Assembly (NCBI GenBank): GCA_046329555.1
Contig: JAXLUK010000001.1
Location: 1-64,000, forward strand
Length of the DNA stretch: 64,000 nucleotides
Source: UBA1941 sp046329555
Lineage (GTDB): Bacteria > Bacteroidota > Bacteroidia > Chitinophagales > LD1
Reading direction: 5' to 3'
Shown here in pieces: positions 25,661-33,147 of the stretch. The position numbers and the translations under genes were made by a program. Each line of letters opens with the position of its first letter. Position 1 is the stretch's first letter. The notes below the pieces were generated by a model. That model made no database searches. It was not told the DNA's origin and worked only from the letters and a program-made list of their open reading frames with translations.

Positions 25661-27280
25661 ATGACGATTTCGGGTAGAAAAAACAAACACTTCAGTCTCG
25701 ACCAAATCAACATTAAAAATACAGGTAACCAATATTGGAACCTCACCCCTGAGGAGCTAGTTGAAGAAACCATTAAACGCGGGCAAGGCGTTCTGAACGA
25801 CAGCGGCGCTTTAGCTGTAGATACCGGCGAGTTTACCGGTCGTTCTCCGCAGGATAAGTTTATTGTGAAAGATTCAATCACTGAAAATTCGGTTGATTGG
25901 TCCAGCAAGTTTAATCTGCCCATTGAATCATCGCAGTTCGATAAACTTTACGATCGCATCACCGCTTATTTCGCTGGCAAGGACGTATTTGTTCGCGATT
26001 GTGTTGCCTGTGCGCATGATAGCTACAAATTGAATGTTCGGGTAGTGAATGAATATCCATGGGCGAATATGTTTGCTGGAAATATGTTTTTGCGTCCTGA
26101 TGCGGCGGCCATTGAAGGTTTTGAGCATGATTGGCTGGTGATTCAGGCCCCGGGCTTTTTAGGAAATGGCAAGGAAGACGGTATTCGTCAGCATAATTTT
26201 TCTATCCTCAACTTCACGCGTAAAATTGCCATCATCGGCGGTTCGGCCTATACAGGCGAGATCAAGAAAGGCATCTTTACCGTATTAAATTTTGTGCTGC
26301 CTCATGATAAGAAAGTGTTGAGCATGCATTGTTCTGCCAATCAGGGAAAAGATGGTGATGTGGCGCTGTTTTTCGGATTATCTGGTACTGGAAAAACTAC
26401 GCTTTCCGCCGACCCGAATCGTCCGTTAATTGGCGATGATGAGCACGGCTGGGACAACAACTCCGTTTTCAATTTTGAAGGCGGTTGCTATGCGAAGGTT
26501 ATTGATCTATCGGCAGAAAAAGAGCCGGATATTTTCCGGGCTATCCGGCATGGTGCCATTCTGGAAAACATTGAGTTTCTCCCTGGCAGCCGTACGGTAG
26601 ATTACACCAGCAAGAAGCGAACTGAAAATACCCGGGTATCGTATCCCATTAATTACATTGATAACGCATTGCCAGTATCGCGTGGTAATGAGCCTCGGAA
26701 TATTTTCCTGCTTACCTATGATGCTTTTGGGGTTTTGCCGCCAATTTCAAAATTAAGTGTTGGTCAGGCCATGTATTACTTCCTCTCGGGCTTCACTTCT
26801 AAGGTAGCAGGTACAGAGGTTGGCGTAGTTGAGCCTCAAACCACTTTCTCGGCTTGCTTCGGCGCCGCATTCCTGCCATTGCATCCAACGAAGTATGCTG
26901 ATTTATTAGGTAAGAAGCTGGAAGAGAAAAAAGATATCAACGTTTGGTTGCTTAATACGGGTTACACCGGCGGCGCTTACGGCACCGGCAAACGTATGAG
27001 TTTACCTCATACAAGGGCCCTGATTACGGCTGCTTTAACCGGACGATTAAATCAGGTGAGCTATGAAACGCATCCGGTTTTTGGCGTGTCCATGCCAACA
27101 AGTTGCGAAGGTGTTCCGGCTGAAATTCTTAACCCAAGAAAGGCCTGGAAAGATGCGAACGCCTATGACGTTAAAGCCGACGAGTTAGCAGAGCAATTCA
27201 ATAAAAACTTTGAAAAGTATGCGGCGCAGGCCTCGGATGAAATCCGGAATGCAGCACCTAGAGTACTCCACAACTCATAA
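25661..27280 (+). CDS. pckA: Phosphoenolpyruvate carboxykinase (ATP)
   Basis: 539 aa, full length for the ATP-dependent family. It converts oxaloacetate and ATP to PEP, CO2 and ADP, the entry to gluconeogenesis, or runs backwards to fix CO2 in fermenting Bacteroidota. Motifs are TGRSPQDKF near residue 60, NFVLPHDKKVLSMHCSAN near 210, the P-loop GLSGTGKTTLSAD near 243-255, and the metal-binding IGDDEHGW. Further on are ENTRVSYPI and NTGYTGGAYGTGKRM. The gene stands alone with its own candidate promoter. It complements the neighbouring aconitase in central carbon metabolism but does not overlap the men genes. Confidence 0.98.
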   Translation: MTISGRKNKHFSLDQINIKNTGNQYWNLTPEELVEETIKRGQGVLNDSGALAVDTGEFTGRSPQDKFIVKDSITENSVDWSSKFNLPIESSQFDKLYDRITAYFAGKDVFVRDCVACAHDSYKLNVRVVNEYPWANMFAGNMFLRPDAAAIEGFEHDWLVIQAPGFLGNGKEDGIRQHNFSILNFTRKIAIIGGSAYTGEIKKGIFTVLNFVLPHDKKVLSMHCSANQGKDGDVALFFGLSGTGKTTLSADPNRPLIGDDEHGWDNNSVFNFEGGCYAKVIDLSAEKEPDIFRAIRHGAILENIEFLPGSRTVDYTSKKRTENTRVSYPINYIDNALPVSRGNEPRNIFLLTYDAFGVLPPISKLSVGQAMYYFLSGFTSKVAGTEVGVVEPQTTFSACFGAAFLPLHPTKYADLLGKKLEEKKDINVWLLNTGYTGGAYGTGKRMSLPHTRALITAALTGRLNQVSYETHPVFGVSMPTSCEGVPAEILNPRKAWKDANAYDVKADELAEQFNKNFEKYAAQASDEIRNAAPRVLHNS

Positions 27281-27293
27281 ATGTTAAAAACTT

Positions 27294-27309
27294 AATTGTA
27301 TATACAATT
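27294..27309. promoter_or_regulatory. 16-bp perfect palindrome after pckA
   Basis: AATTGTATATACAATT lies between pckA and the small poly-proline gene. It has no T run, so it looks more like an operator than a terminator. Role inferred only from symmetry. Confidence 0.35.
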
Positions 27310-27350
27310 TGGTTATATCAATTAGTTCATTATTTTTACCTAAGATTAAT

Positions 27351-27599
27351 ATGCCGATAATGGAAAAATCAAATACACGTGACATGCAAAGATTTGCTTT
27401 GCGTTTTGCACTTACAGGCGTACTGTTCGTGTGTGTAGCTGTAGTTTTCGCTCAGCCACCGCCACCACCACCACCACCACCGCCGCCGCCACCAGGTGTT
27501 CCATTGGATGGTGGAGTGATAACAATGCTGGTAGCCGCACTGGGTTATGGCATCCGTAAGAAATTTAGAGACTCAGCTCCCGCAGCTGTAGTATCTTAA
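27351..27599 (+). CDS. Small poly-proline membrane protein with PLDGG C-terminal anchor
   Basis: 82 aa from the ATG at 27351, or 79 from 27360. It has an N-terminal hydrophobic segment ending in VVFAQ (a likely signal peptide), then thirteen consecutive prolines. The motif GVPLDGG follows, then a second hydrophobic stretch (about 18 residues) and a basic end (YGIRKKFRDS). Short Bacteroidota proteins with a P-[IL]-D-G-G motif, a membrane segment and basic residues recur in genomes and have been described as a C-terminal protein-sorting (PID-CTERM-like) signal; I assign it from memory of that pattern. The proline tract is encoded by a CCA/CCG microsatellite, a place where strand slippage could change its length. 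A good terminator follows. Function unknown. Confidence 0.7.
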   Translation: MPIMEKSNTRDMQRFALRFALTGVLFVCVAVVFAQPPPPPPPPPPPPPGVPLDGGVITMLVAALGYGIRKKFRDSAPAAVVS

Positions 27600-27622
27600 T
27601 ACATTTATTTTCAACACTTTTG

Positions 27623-27651
27623 AAGTGCGCCCAGTTGAGCGCACTTTTTTT
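27623..27651 (+). terminator. Intrinsic terminator after the poly-proline gene
   Basis: Stem AAGTGCGC (27623-27630) and GCGCACTT (27639-27646) with an 8-nt loop, running into T7. The ATG of the next gene is only four bases beyond, so ftsE must be transcribed either by read-through or from a start within or near this hairpin. Confidence 0.8.
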
Positions 27652-27654
27652 ATT

Positions 27655-28353
27655 ATGGGTATAGAAACAGAAGGCATTATCGCTTATCACCATGTGAATA
27701 TCGAACAAAGCGGCGGCATGGTACTTACTGATATAAATTTTGATGTAGCCGCCGGAGAATTCGTTTACTTAATAGGCAAAACTGGCTCAGGAAAAAGCAG
27801 CTTACTAAAATCAATGTATGCTGACGTTCCCGTGGCTGCAGGTACAGCACATGTTTGTGGTTATGCACTCCATGAAATGAAACGTGGCGACATTCCCTTT
27901 CTGAGGCGAAAACTCGGAATCATCTTCCAGGACTTTCAATTACTATTCGACCGCACGGGAGAGGAGAATTTATCGTTTGTGCTGCGCGCCACCGGCTGGA
28001 AAAACCAGAACGAAATCCAGCATCGCATTGATGAAGTTTTGAACGAAGTTGGGATGACCGGTACGGCACGAAAAATGCCCCATCAACTATCTGGTGGAGA
28101 ACAGCAGCGACTAGTTATTGCCAGGGCATTGTTGAATAACCCGCCGGTGATTATTGCCGATGAGCCCACAGGCAATTTAGACCCTGAAACATCGAATGAA
28201 ATCATGAACCTGTTGATACGCATTAACCGTCAACACAACACAGCGGTGTTAATGGCCACCCATAATTATCAGGTGATTGAAAAATTTCCAGCCAAAATCT
28301 ACAATTGCATGAATAATACCGTGCTACTGGAAAAAGGAATTTTACTGCGTTAA
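27655..28353 (+). CDS. ftsE: FtsE-like ABC transporter ATPase
   Basis: 232 aa from the ATG at 27655. Complete ABC ATPase: Walker A GKTGSGKSS (about 42-50), Q-loop IFQDFQLL, signature LSGGEQQR, Walker B VIIADEPTGNLDP, and switch His in MATHNY. The segment IPFLRRKLGIIFQDFQLL is characteristic of FtsE, which with the membrane protein FtsX controls peptidoglycan hydrolases at the division site. A LolD-type function cannot be excluded because ftsX is not adjacent. It starts just after a terminator and converges with the TerB-like gene with no gap between the stop codons. Confidence 0.85.
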   Translation: MGIETEGIIAYHHVNIEQSGGMVLTDINFDVAAGEFVYLIGKTGSGKSSLLKSMYADVPVAAGTAHVCGYALHEMKRGDIPFLRRKLGIIFQDFQLLFDRTGEENLSFVLRATGWKNQNEIQHRIDEVLNEVGMTGTARKMPHQLSGGEQQRLVIARALLNNPPVIIADEPTGNLDPETSNEIMNLLIRINRQHNTAVLMATHNYQVIEKFPAKIYNCMNNTVLLEKGILLR

Positions 28354-28698
28354 TCAGATTAATTTCTCAATCAGATGCAGCGCTACGCGCTCAAATTGCT
28401 GATGATGGTGACCGCTGCGGAACATAGCTTCTAAATCTGTTCGTACGCGTTGTTCAGCTGCAGTATCTGCCAGATAACGCTTTTTAAAAAGCGCTAATAT
28501 TTCCATGCTTTCGCTATCAGATAAATCTTTTACAATGGCGTCGTAATAGCGAACGTTAGCCAATCCCGTTCTTTGCCGAACAAATGCAATTTCTTCTGAT
28601 GATAGTTGTCCGTCCAGCTCTGCAACATAAACCAACGCAAAAGCCAGAAACTCCTCGTACGTCCAGTGTTCCACCAATTTTTGATCTATTCCTGCCAT
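28354..28698 (-). CDS. TerB-like small protein
   Basis: 114 aa, all-helical in appearance. The early pattern A-x-V-A-E-L-D-G-Q-L-S-x-E-E (about residues 25-38) resembles the acidic motif of the TerB-like/DjlA N-terminal fold, which is often linked to metal or membrane-stress functions. The match is by eye and tentative. There is no signal peptide or membrane segment, so it is probably cytoplasmic. It is convergent with ftsE, directly abutting it. Function unknown. Confidence 0.6.
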   Translation of the reverse strand: MAGIDQKLVEHWTYEEFLAFALVYVAELDGQLSSEEIAFVRQRTGLANVRYYDAIVKDLSDSESMEILALFKKRYLADTAAEQRVRTDLEAMFRSGHHHQQFERVALHLIEKLI

Positions 28699-28832
28699 AA
28701 TGAAGTGAAGTTAATGATTCTGCGCTATTTCCTGTTAAAGCCAGTGGCATGTCCAATTGTCAAGAATTGCAAAAAGCAAAGCCCCCTTTAAACCACTTTT
28801 TTCTTTCTTTATCATACCAGAAAACAAAAATT

Positions 28833-29132
28833 ATGAAAACGATCTTTTTTGGAATAATGGGTGTTGCGCTCTTGTTAAGCCAACCCGTAAGCGCTCAGAA
28901 TGGCCGTCAGGCAGTAGAACAAAAGCGCATTGTTAACGGCGCAAAAAGCGGTGCATTAACGCCTCGTGAAACACGCAGATTAGAAAATCAACAGCGGGCT
29001 ATTCATCAGGAGAAGCGGGCTGCCCGGGCAGATGGTATTGTAACCAATGAAGAGCGCCGGGAAATCAGACGATCGGAGCAGCGTGCGTCCCGAGGCATCT
29101 ATCGGGCTAAACACAATGCTCGTAGGCGCTAA
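28833..29132 (+). CDS. Small exported basic protein
   Basis: 99 aa from the ATG at 28833; the upstream in-frame extension to 28749 has no signal-like sequence and is unlikely. The signal peptide (MKTIFFGIMGVALLLSQPVSA) is followed by a highly charged helical region rich in Arg, Glu, Gln and Ala with two similar segments (GALTPRETRRLENQQ and GIVTNEERREIRRSE). This suggests a duplicated helix-turn-helix-like or EF-hand-like motif. Similar short periplasmic proteins occur in Bacteroidota without a known role. A bidirectional terminator follows. Confidence 0.7.
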   Translation: MKTIFFGIMGVALLLSQPVSAQNGRQAVEQKRIVNGAKSGALTPRETRRLENQQRAIHQEKRAARADGIVTNEERREIRRSEQRASRGIYRAKHNARRR

Positions 29133-29134
29133 AC

Positions 29135-29166
29135 GAAAAAAGCCGGTATCACTACCGGCTTTTTTG
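29135..29166. terminator. Bidirectional intrinsic terminator
   Basis: Stem AGCCGGTA (29141-29148) and TACCGGCT (29153-29160), loop TCAC, with A's before and T's after. It can end both the small exported gene (+) and rplT (-), whose stop lies about 20 nt away. Confidence 0.85.
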
Positions 29167-29181
29167 TTGTAATTCGGATTA

Positions 29182-29529
29182 CTATTTTTTTACCTGCGCT
29201 ACGATGGCAGAGAAAGCTGCGGCATCATTCAATGCCAAATCAGCTAACACCTTGCGGTTCAGGTCGATACCTGCAGCCGTTAACCCGGCCATGAACTTCG
29301 AGTAGCTCATGCCTTCAGCGCGTACTGCCGCATTGATACGGGCAATCCACAAACTGCGGTAATTGCGCTTTTTTTGCTTACGGCCAGTGTATGCATACAC
29401 ACCAGCTTTATCTACCGCGTTCTTAGCTACGGTGTAAACATTTTTGCGATTGAGGAAGAATCCTTTCGCTTTCTTAAGTATCTTTTTCCGGCGCTTACGA
29501 CTAGCTACGGCATTGACTGAACGAGGCAT
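29182..29529 (-). CDS. rplT: 50S ribosomal protein L20
   Basis: 115 aa, the standard length. It is an assembly protein binding 23S rRNA early. The family start MPRSVNAVASRKRRKKILK and the core GRKQKKRNYRSLWIARINAA are clear. It lies 30 nt downstream of rpmI on the same strand, the usual order. infC, which usually precedes rpmI-rplT, is absent here. Confidence 0.98.
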   Translation of the reverse strand: MPRSVNAVASRKRRKKILKKAKGFFLNRKNVYTVAKNAVDKAGVYAYTGRKQKKRNYRSLWIARINAAVRAEGMSYSKFMAGLTAAGIDLNRKVLADLALNDAAAFSAIVAQVKK

Positions 29530-29559
29530 GACTTATCTTTTTTGCTTTGAGACAATTAA

Positions 29560-29751
29560 TTAGACTAACAATAACTTGATACGCTTCTCATCTGAAGGAT
29601 GAACCACAGCATCCTTACTCAGGTCTTTCTTCCGGCCTTTTGCTTTCCGACCCAGCAGGTGGCGGTGAAACGCCTTACCGCGTTTGATTTTACCCGATCC
29701 GGTCACCTTGAAACGCTTTTTAGCGCCGGAATTTGATTTCATTTTTGGCAT
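29560..29751 (-). CDS. rpmI: 50S ribosomal protein L35
   Basis: 63 aa. The family signatures MPKMKSNSGAKKRFKVTGSG and HLLGRKAKGRKK are present. It is first gene of a two-gene operon with rplT. A perfect TAnnTTTG box lies 20 nt before its ATG, so it has its own promoter here instead of being led by infC. Confidence 0.97.
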   Translation of the reverse strand: MPKMKSNSGAKKRFKVTGSGKIKRGKAFHRHLLGRKAKGRKKDLSKDAVVHPSDEKRIKLLLV

Positions 29752-29771
29752 TGCCTTGTTTTTTGGGACGG

Positions 29772-29779
29772 CAAATATA
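29772..29779 (-). promoter_or_regulatory. -7 box of the rpmI-rplT operon
   Basis: On the minus strand this reads TATATTTG, an exact match to the Bacteroidota -7 consensus TAnnTTTG, 20 nt before the rpmI ATG. A T-rich stretch about 17-19 nt further upstream could serve as the -33 element. Confidence 0.6.
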
Positions 29780-29976
29780 ATTATTCCACCGGAATTAAAA
29801 AGTGTTTATGCACAGAATTCCACTGCCTCTAAAACTAACCACTTTCCGCTACGCAAATACATTGCGCAGACCGTAGTGATATTTGCCCCTGGCTGTTGAT
29901 TTTTTGTTGATTAAGAGGCCCGGCAGGTAAATATAATACATTTACTTGCCGTACCCTCTTGCCTCGCCCCTGGTTT

Positions 29977-32900
29977 ATGCTCAATATCTACAAATCTTCT
30001 GCCGGCAGCGGCAAAACATACACGCTGGTTCGTGAATTTCTGCGCATGTCGCTCCAGGCCGACGGTCCGGGTTACCGGAGTATTCTGGCCATAACCTTCA
30101 CCAACAAAGCCGCCAATGAAATGAAAAGCCGGGTATTGCAGACGCTGGAAAGCCTGACATCAAATAATCCGCCGGCTGAACTGATGAGGGCGCTCTGTAA
30201 CGATTTAACGTTGCCCGAAGAAGAACTGCAGCGAAGAGCAGCGTTCACCCATCACCACATGCTACACCATTACGCTGACCTATCTGTATCTACCATAGAT
30301 AGTTTTGTGAACCGCCTGGTACGCAGTTATGCGCATGATTTGCATTTACAAGCTGATTTCAGGGTAGAACTGGATCAGGAAGTACTGCTCAGCCGCGCGG
30401 TAGATCAGGTACTTCAAATGGCTAACAGCCAGCAGGATACACCGCTTACGCGGGCGCTAATCGACTTTGCGGAAGACCGGCTGAGTGAGGGCAAGGGATG
30501 GCACATAGAAAATGACCTGATTCAATTAGGAAGGCAGCTATTTCGGGAAGCCGCGGCGCCCTATATCGAACAACTGGGTTCCATTACCGAAAATCAGTTT
30601 CAGGAAGCCCGCAAACTGCTTCTATCAATAAGAAATCAATTCGAAAAGAGCATTCAGGAACACGGTGCGCAAATGATGCAACTGATTGCCTCTCGTGGTC
30701 TTCAAGCCGCCGACTTCTTTCAAACCTCCAGGGGTATTTGGAAATACATGGTTGGCTGTCGCGATTTTAACGGCCAGATGAGTCTGCAACCCGATGGCTA
30801 TGCCGCCACTACCATCAACCAAAATAAATGGTACACGGCCCGGAAAGGCAAAGAAACCGAACAGGCATCCATAGAAGCGATTAAGCCGCAACTTTTGGCG
30901 CTTATCGACCGTGTTATCCAGTTGTCAGAAACAGCAGGAGCATCCTACTTTTTAGCGAAACTGCTGCTGAAAAACAGCTATTCCTTTATGCTGCTCAGTG
31001 AGGTCCAAAAACAAGTGCATCAAATTCAGGAAGCCGAGGGATTGCTGCATATCAGCGAGTTTCAAAGGCGCATCGGACATATTGTACGCGACCAGCCCGC
31101 ACCCTTCATTTATGAGCGGATCGGACAGAAATATAATCAGATTCTGATTGATGAATTTCAGGATACCAGCGTATTGCAATGGCAGAATCTGGTTCCCTTG
31201 GTGGAAAATAGTTTGATGGAGCTCAAAGACAGCCTCATCGTAGGTGATGGGAAACAGGCCATTTACCGGTTCAGAGGCGGGGAAGTAGCGCAGTTTATCT
31301 GCCTCCCAAAGCTGTACGGCAGTGACCACAATCCGGTTTTAAAGGAAAGGGAAAACGTCATTTTAAACTATGGTTCCAGGGTTTTGCAACTGAACAAGAA
31401 CTACCGTAGCCTGCCACAAATTGTTTCCTTCAATAACCAGCTTTATGGGATGTTGAAGCAAGACGCAGATTTTGCTCTTTCTACAACTTATGAAGGCGTG
31501 GAGCAGGAAGCCGCTACCCGGAAAACCGGTGGATATGTGCGTCTCGAGTTCCTGCCTGCCGGAAAAAAAGACGAGGTCACCCAAAACCGCCACCATCGCA
31601 TGAAGGAAATCCTTCATGAATTAATGGCCAAAGGATTCAGATGGAAAGATATCGCGCTATTATCCCGAAGTAACCAGGTGGGCAGCGCCGCCGCCGCATT
31701 CCTGCTGGAAAACAATATTCCCGTAGTTAGTGCAGAAAGTGTACTCATCGATCAATCGCCATTGGTACAATCCGTTCTATCGGCATTGCGATACCTGACC
31801 GATCGCAACAACGCCATTGTTCGTTCAGAAATGATGCATGCGCTCAATACCGCGCTACTACAAGATATCACGGCTTCTTTCACGGCAATACCCGATACCA
31901 CTTACCGTGATTTTATCCGCCAACCTTATCCTGATTTCGAGCAACAGTTCTCCATTTTATCGGGTAGCCACCTCAACAGCGACCAACTACTCACACAACG
32001 CCTTCCGGAAGTAGTGGATGCCATTGCCGCCGCGCTACAGATTCCGCTAACCGGAAATCCATTTATGCAATTCTTCCGGGATGCGGTGCTCGAGTTTTCC
32101 AGTGTACACGGCCACCGCATTAGCGATTTTCTGGAATGGTGGTCAGATAAACGCAGCACCGCATCGGTCATTTTTCCCGAAGATTTGGATGCAGTTAGGA
32201 TTATGACCATTCACAAATCAAAAGGGCTGCAATTTCCGGTGGTATTGTTGATTGAAGCAGATTTCAATTGTATCGAGAATAACTCTTCTACCCTATTCTG
32301 GGCCTCAGTGGAGGAATGGTTGCCAACACCGCTTCCCTTCTATCCCATTAAAGCAGATAGTAGTTTGTTGCAAACGCCATTGCACGGCATTTACGAGCGC
32401 GAGCAACACGAACTGCAATTGGATATGCTCAATGCGCTGTATGTAGCCACCACACGACCGGAAGATGCCCTATTCATTTTAGGAACAGCGCCTAAAACCG
32501 CCACCGATCAATTGAAAAGTGTTACTGCAGTCTTAACCCGTTTCCTTCAACACCAAAATAATTGGCAGGGATTTGAACAGATTTACGAGTGGGGTGAATG
32601 GCAACCGGCGCAAAGGGGTGACGAAAAGAAATTGCCCACCTACGACCCGGGCCAACTATCTGCGCACCAACAAAAACTTTCACTGCGTAAAGTACACCAA
32701 TCCAGCCAGCAAGACGCTCAGGAGTTTGGCAACCTGCTCCATCAGTTAATGGCATCAATTTCTTACAAGGACAGCGCACCACGTATTCAAAGAAAGTTCT
32801 TCTATGAACAACAACTGCCAACTGGGCTTCAGGATCGATTGATAGCAACCGTCAATCAAATTCTTGATGACCCGCAACTACGGCATTACTTCCAGCCGCC

Positions 32901-33147
32901 CTGGCGTGTTCTGGCTGAACGCCCGCTGGCCGATGGCAAAGGACAACTGCTCATACCAGATAGAATTGTATTCCACCCGGAAACGCAACAGTACGCCCTT
33001 TTCGACTTTAAAACTGGTGCACCTGAACCGGCGCATCATCAGCAAATTCTATCGTATGCAAAAATCTTAAAACATCAAGGATTGCAACTGGAAACAGTGC
33101 TGCTGGTTTATACTTCTCCATGGCAAATAACCCCTGTTTCCCTATGA
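29977..33147 (+). CDS. AddA/RecB-like UvrD-family helicase-nuclease
   Basis: 1056 aa from the ATG at 29977 (a TTG 18 nt upstream is possible). It is a superfamily 1A helicase for double-strand-break end processing. Motif I is SSAGSGKTY (about 6-14), Ia AITFTNKAANEMK, II DEFQDTS near 391, III VGDGKQAIYRFRGG, IV LNKNYRS. Motif V is MTIHKSKGLQFPVVL and VI ALYVATTRPEDALF. A C-terminal PD-(D/E)XK nuclease is seen in IPDRIVFHP... LFDFKTG near residue 1009. Helicase plus nuclease in one chain and a partner gene overlapping by ATGA fit the AddAB arrangement. It probably acts with the next gene to resect DNA ends for RecA. Confidence 0.9.
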   Translation: MLNIYKSSAGSGKTYTLVREFLRMSLQADGPGYRSILAITFTNKAANEMKSRVLQTLESLTSNNPPAELMRALCNDLTLPEEELQRRAAFTHHHMLHHYADLSVSTIDSFVNRLVRSYAHDLHLQADFRVELDQEVLLSRAVDQVLQMANSQQDTPLTRALIDFAEDRLSEGKGWHIENDLIQLGRQLFREAAAPYIEQLGSITENQFQEARKLLLSIRNQFEKSIQEHGAQMMQLIASRGLQAADFFQTSRGIWKYMVGCRDFNGQMSLQPDGYAATTINQNKWYTARKGKETEQASIEAIKPQLLALIDRVIQLSETAGASYFLAKLLLKNSYSFMLLSEVQKQVHQIQEAEGLLHISEFQRRIGHIVRDQPAPFIYERIGQKYNQILIDEFQDTSVLQWQNLVPLVENSLMELKDSLIVGDGKQAIYRFRGGEVAQFICLPKLYGSDHNPVLKERENVILNYGSRVLQLNKNYRSLPQIVSFNNQLYGMLKQDADFALSTTYEGVEQEAATRKTGGYVRLEFLPAGKKDEVTQNRHHRMKEILHELMAKGFRWKDIALLSRSNQVGSAAAAFLLENNIPVVSAESVLIDQSPLVQSVLSALRYLTDRNNAIVRSEMMHALNTALLQDITASFTAIPDTTYRDFIRQPYPDFEQQFSILSGSHLNSDQLLTQRLPEVVDAIAAALQIPLTGNPFMQFFRDAVLEFSSVHGHRISDFLEWWSDKRSTASVIFPEDLDAVRIMTIHKSKGLQFPVVLLIEADFNCIENNSSTLFWASVEEWLPTPLPFYPIKADSSLLQTPLHGIYEREQHELQLDMLNALYVATTRPEDALFILGTAPKTATDQLKSVTAVLTRFLQHQNNWQGFEQIYEWGEWQPAQRGDEKKLPTYDPGQLSAHQQKLSLRKVHQSSQQDAQEFGNLLHQLMASISYKDSAPRIQRKFFYEQQLPTGLQDRLIATVNQILDDPQLRHYFQPPWRVLAERPLADGKGQLLIPDRIVFHPETQQYALFDFKTGAPEPAHHQQILSYAKILKHQGLQLETVLLVYTSPWQITPVSL

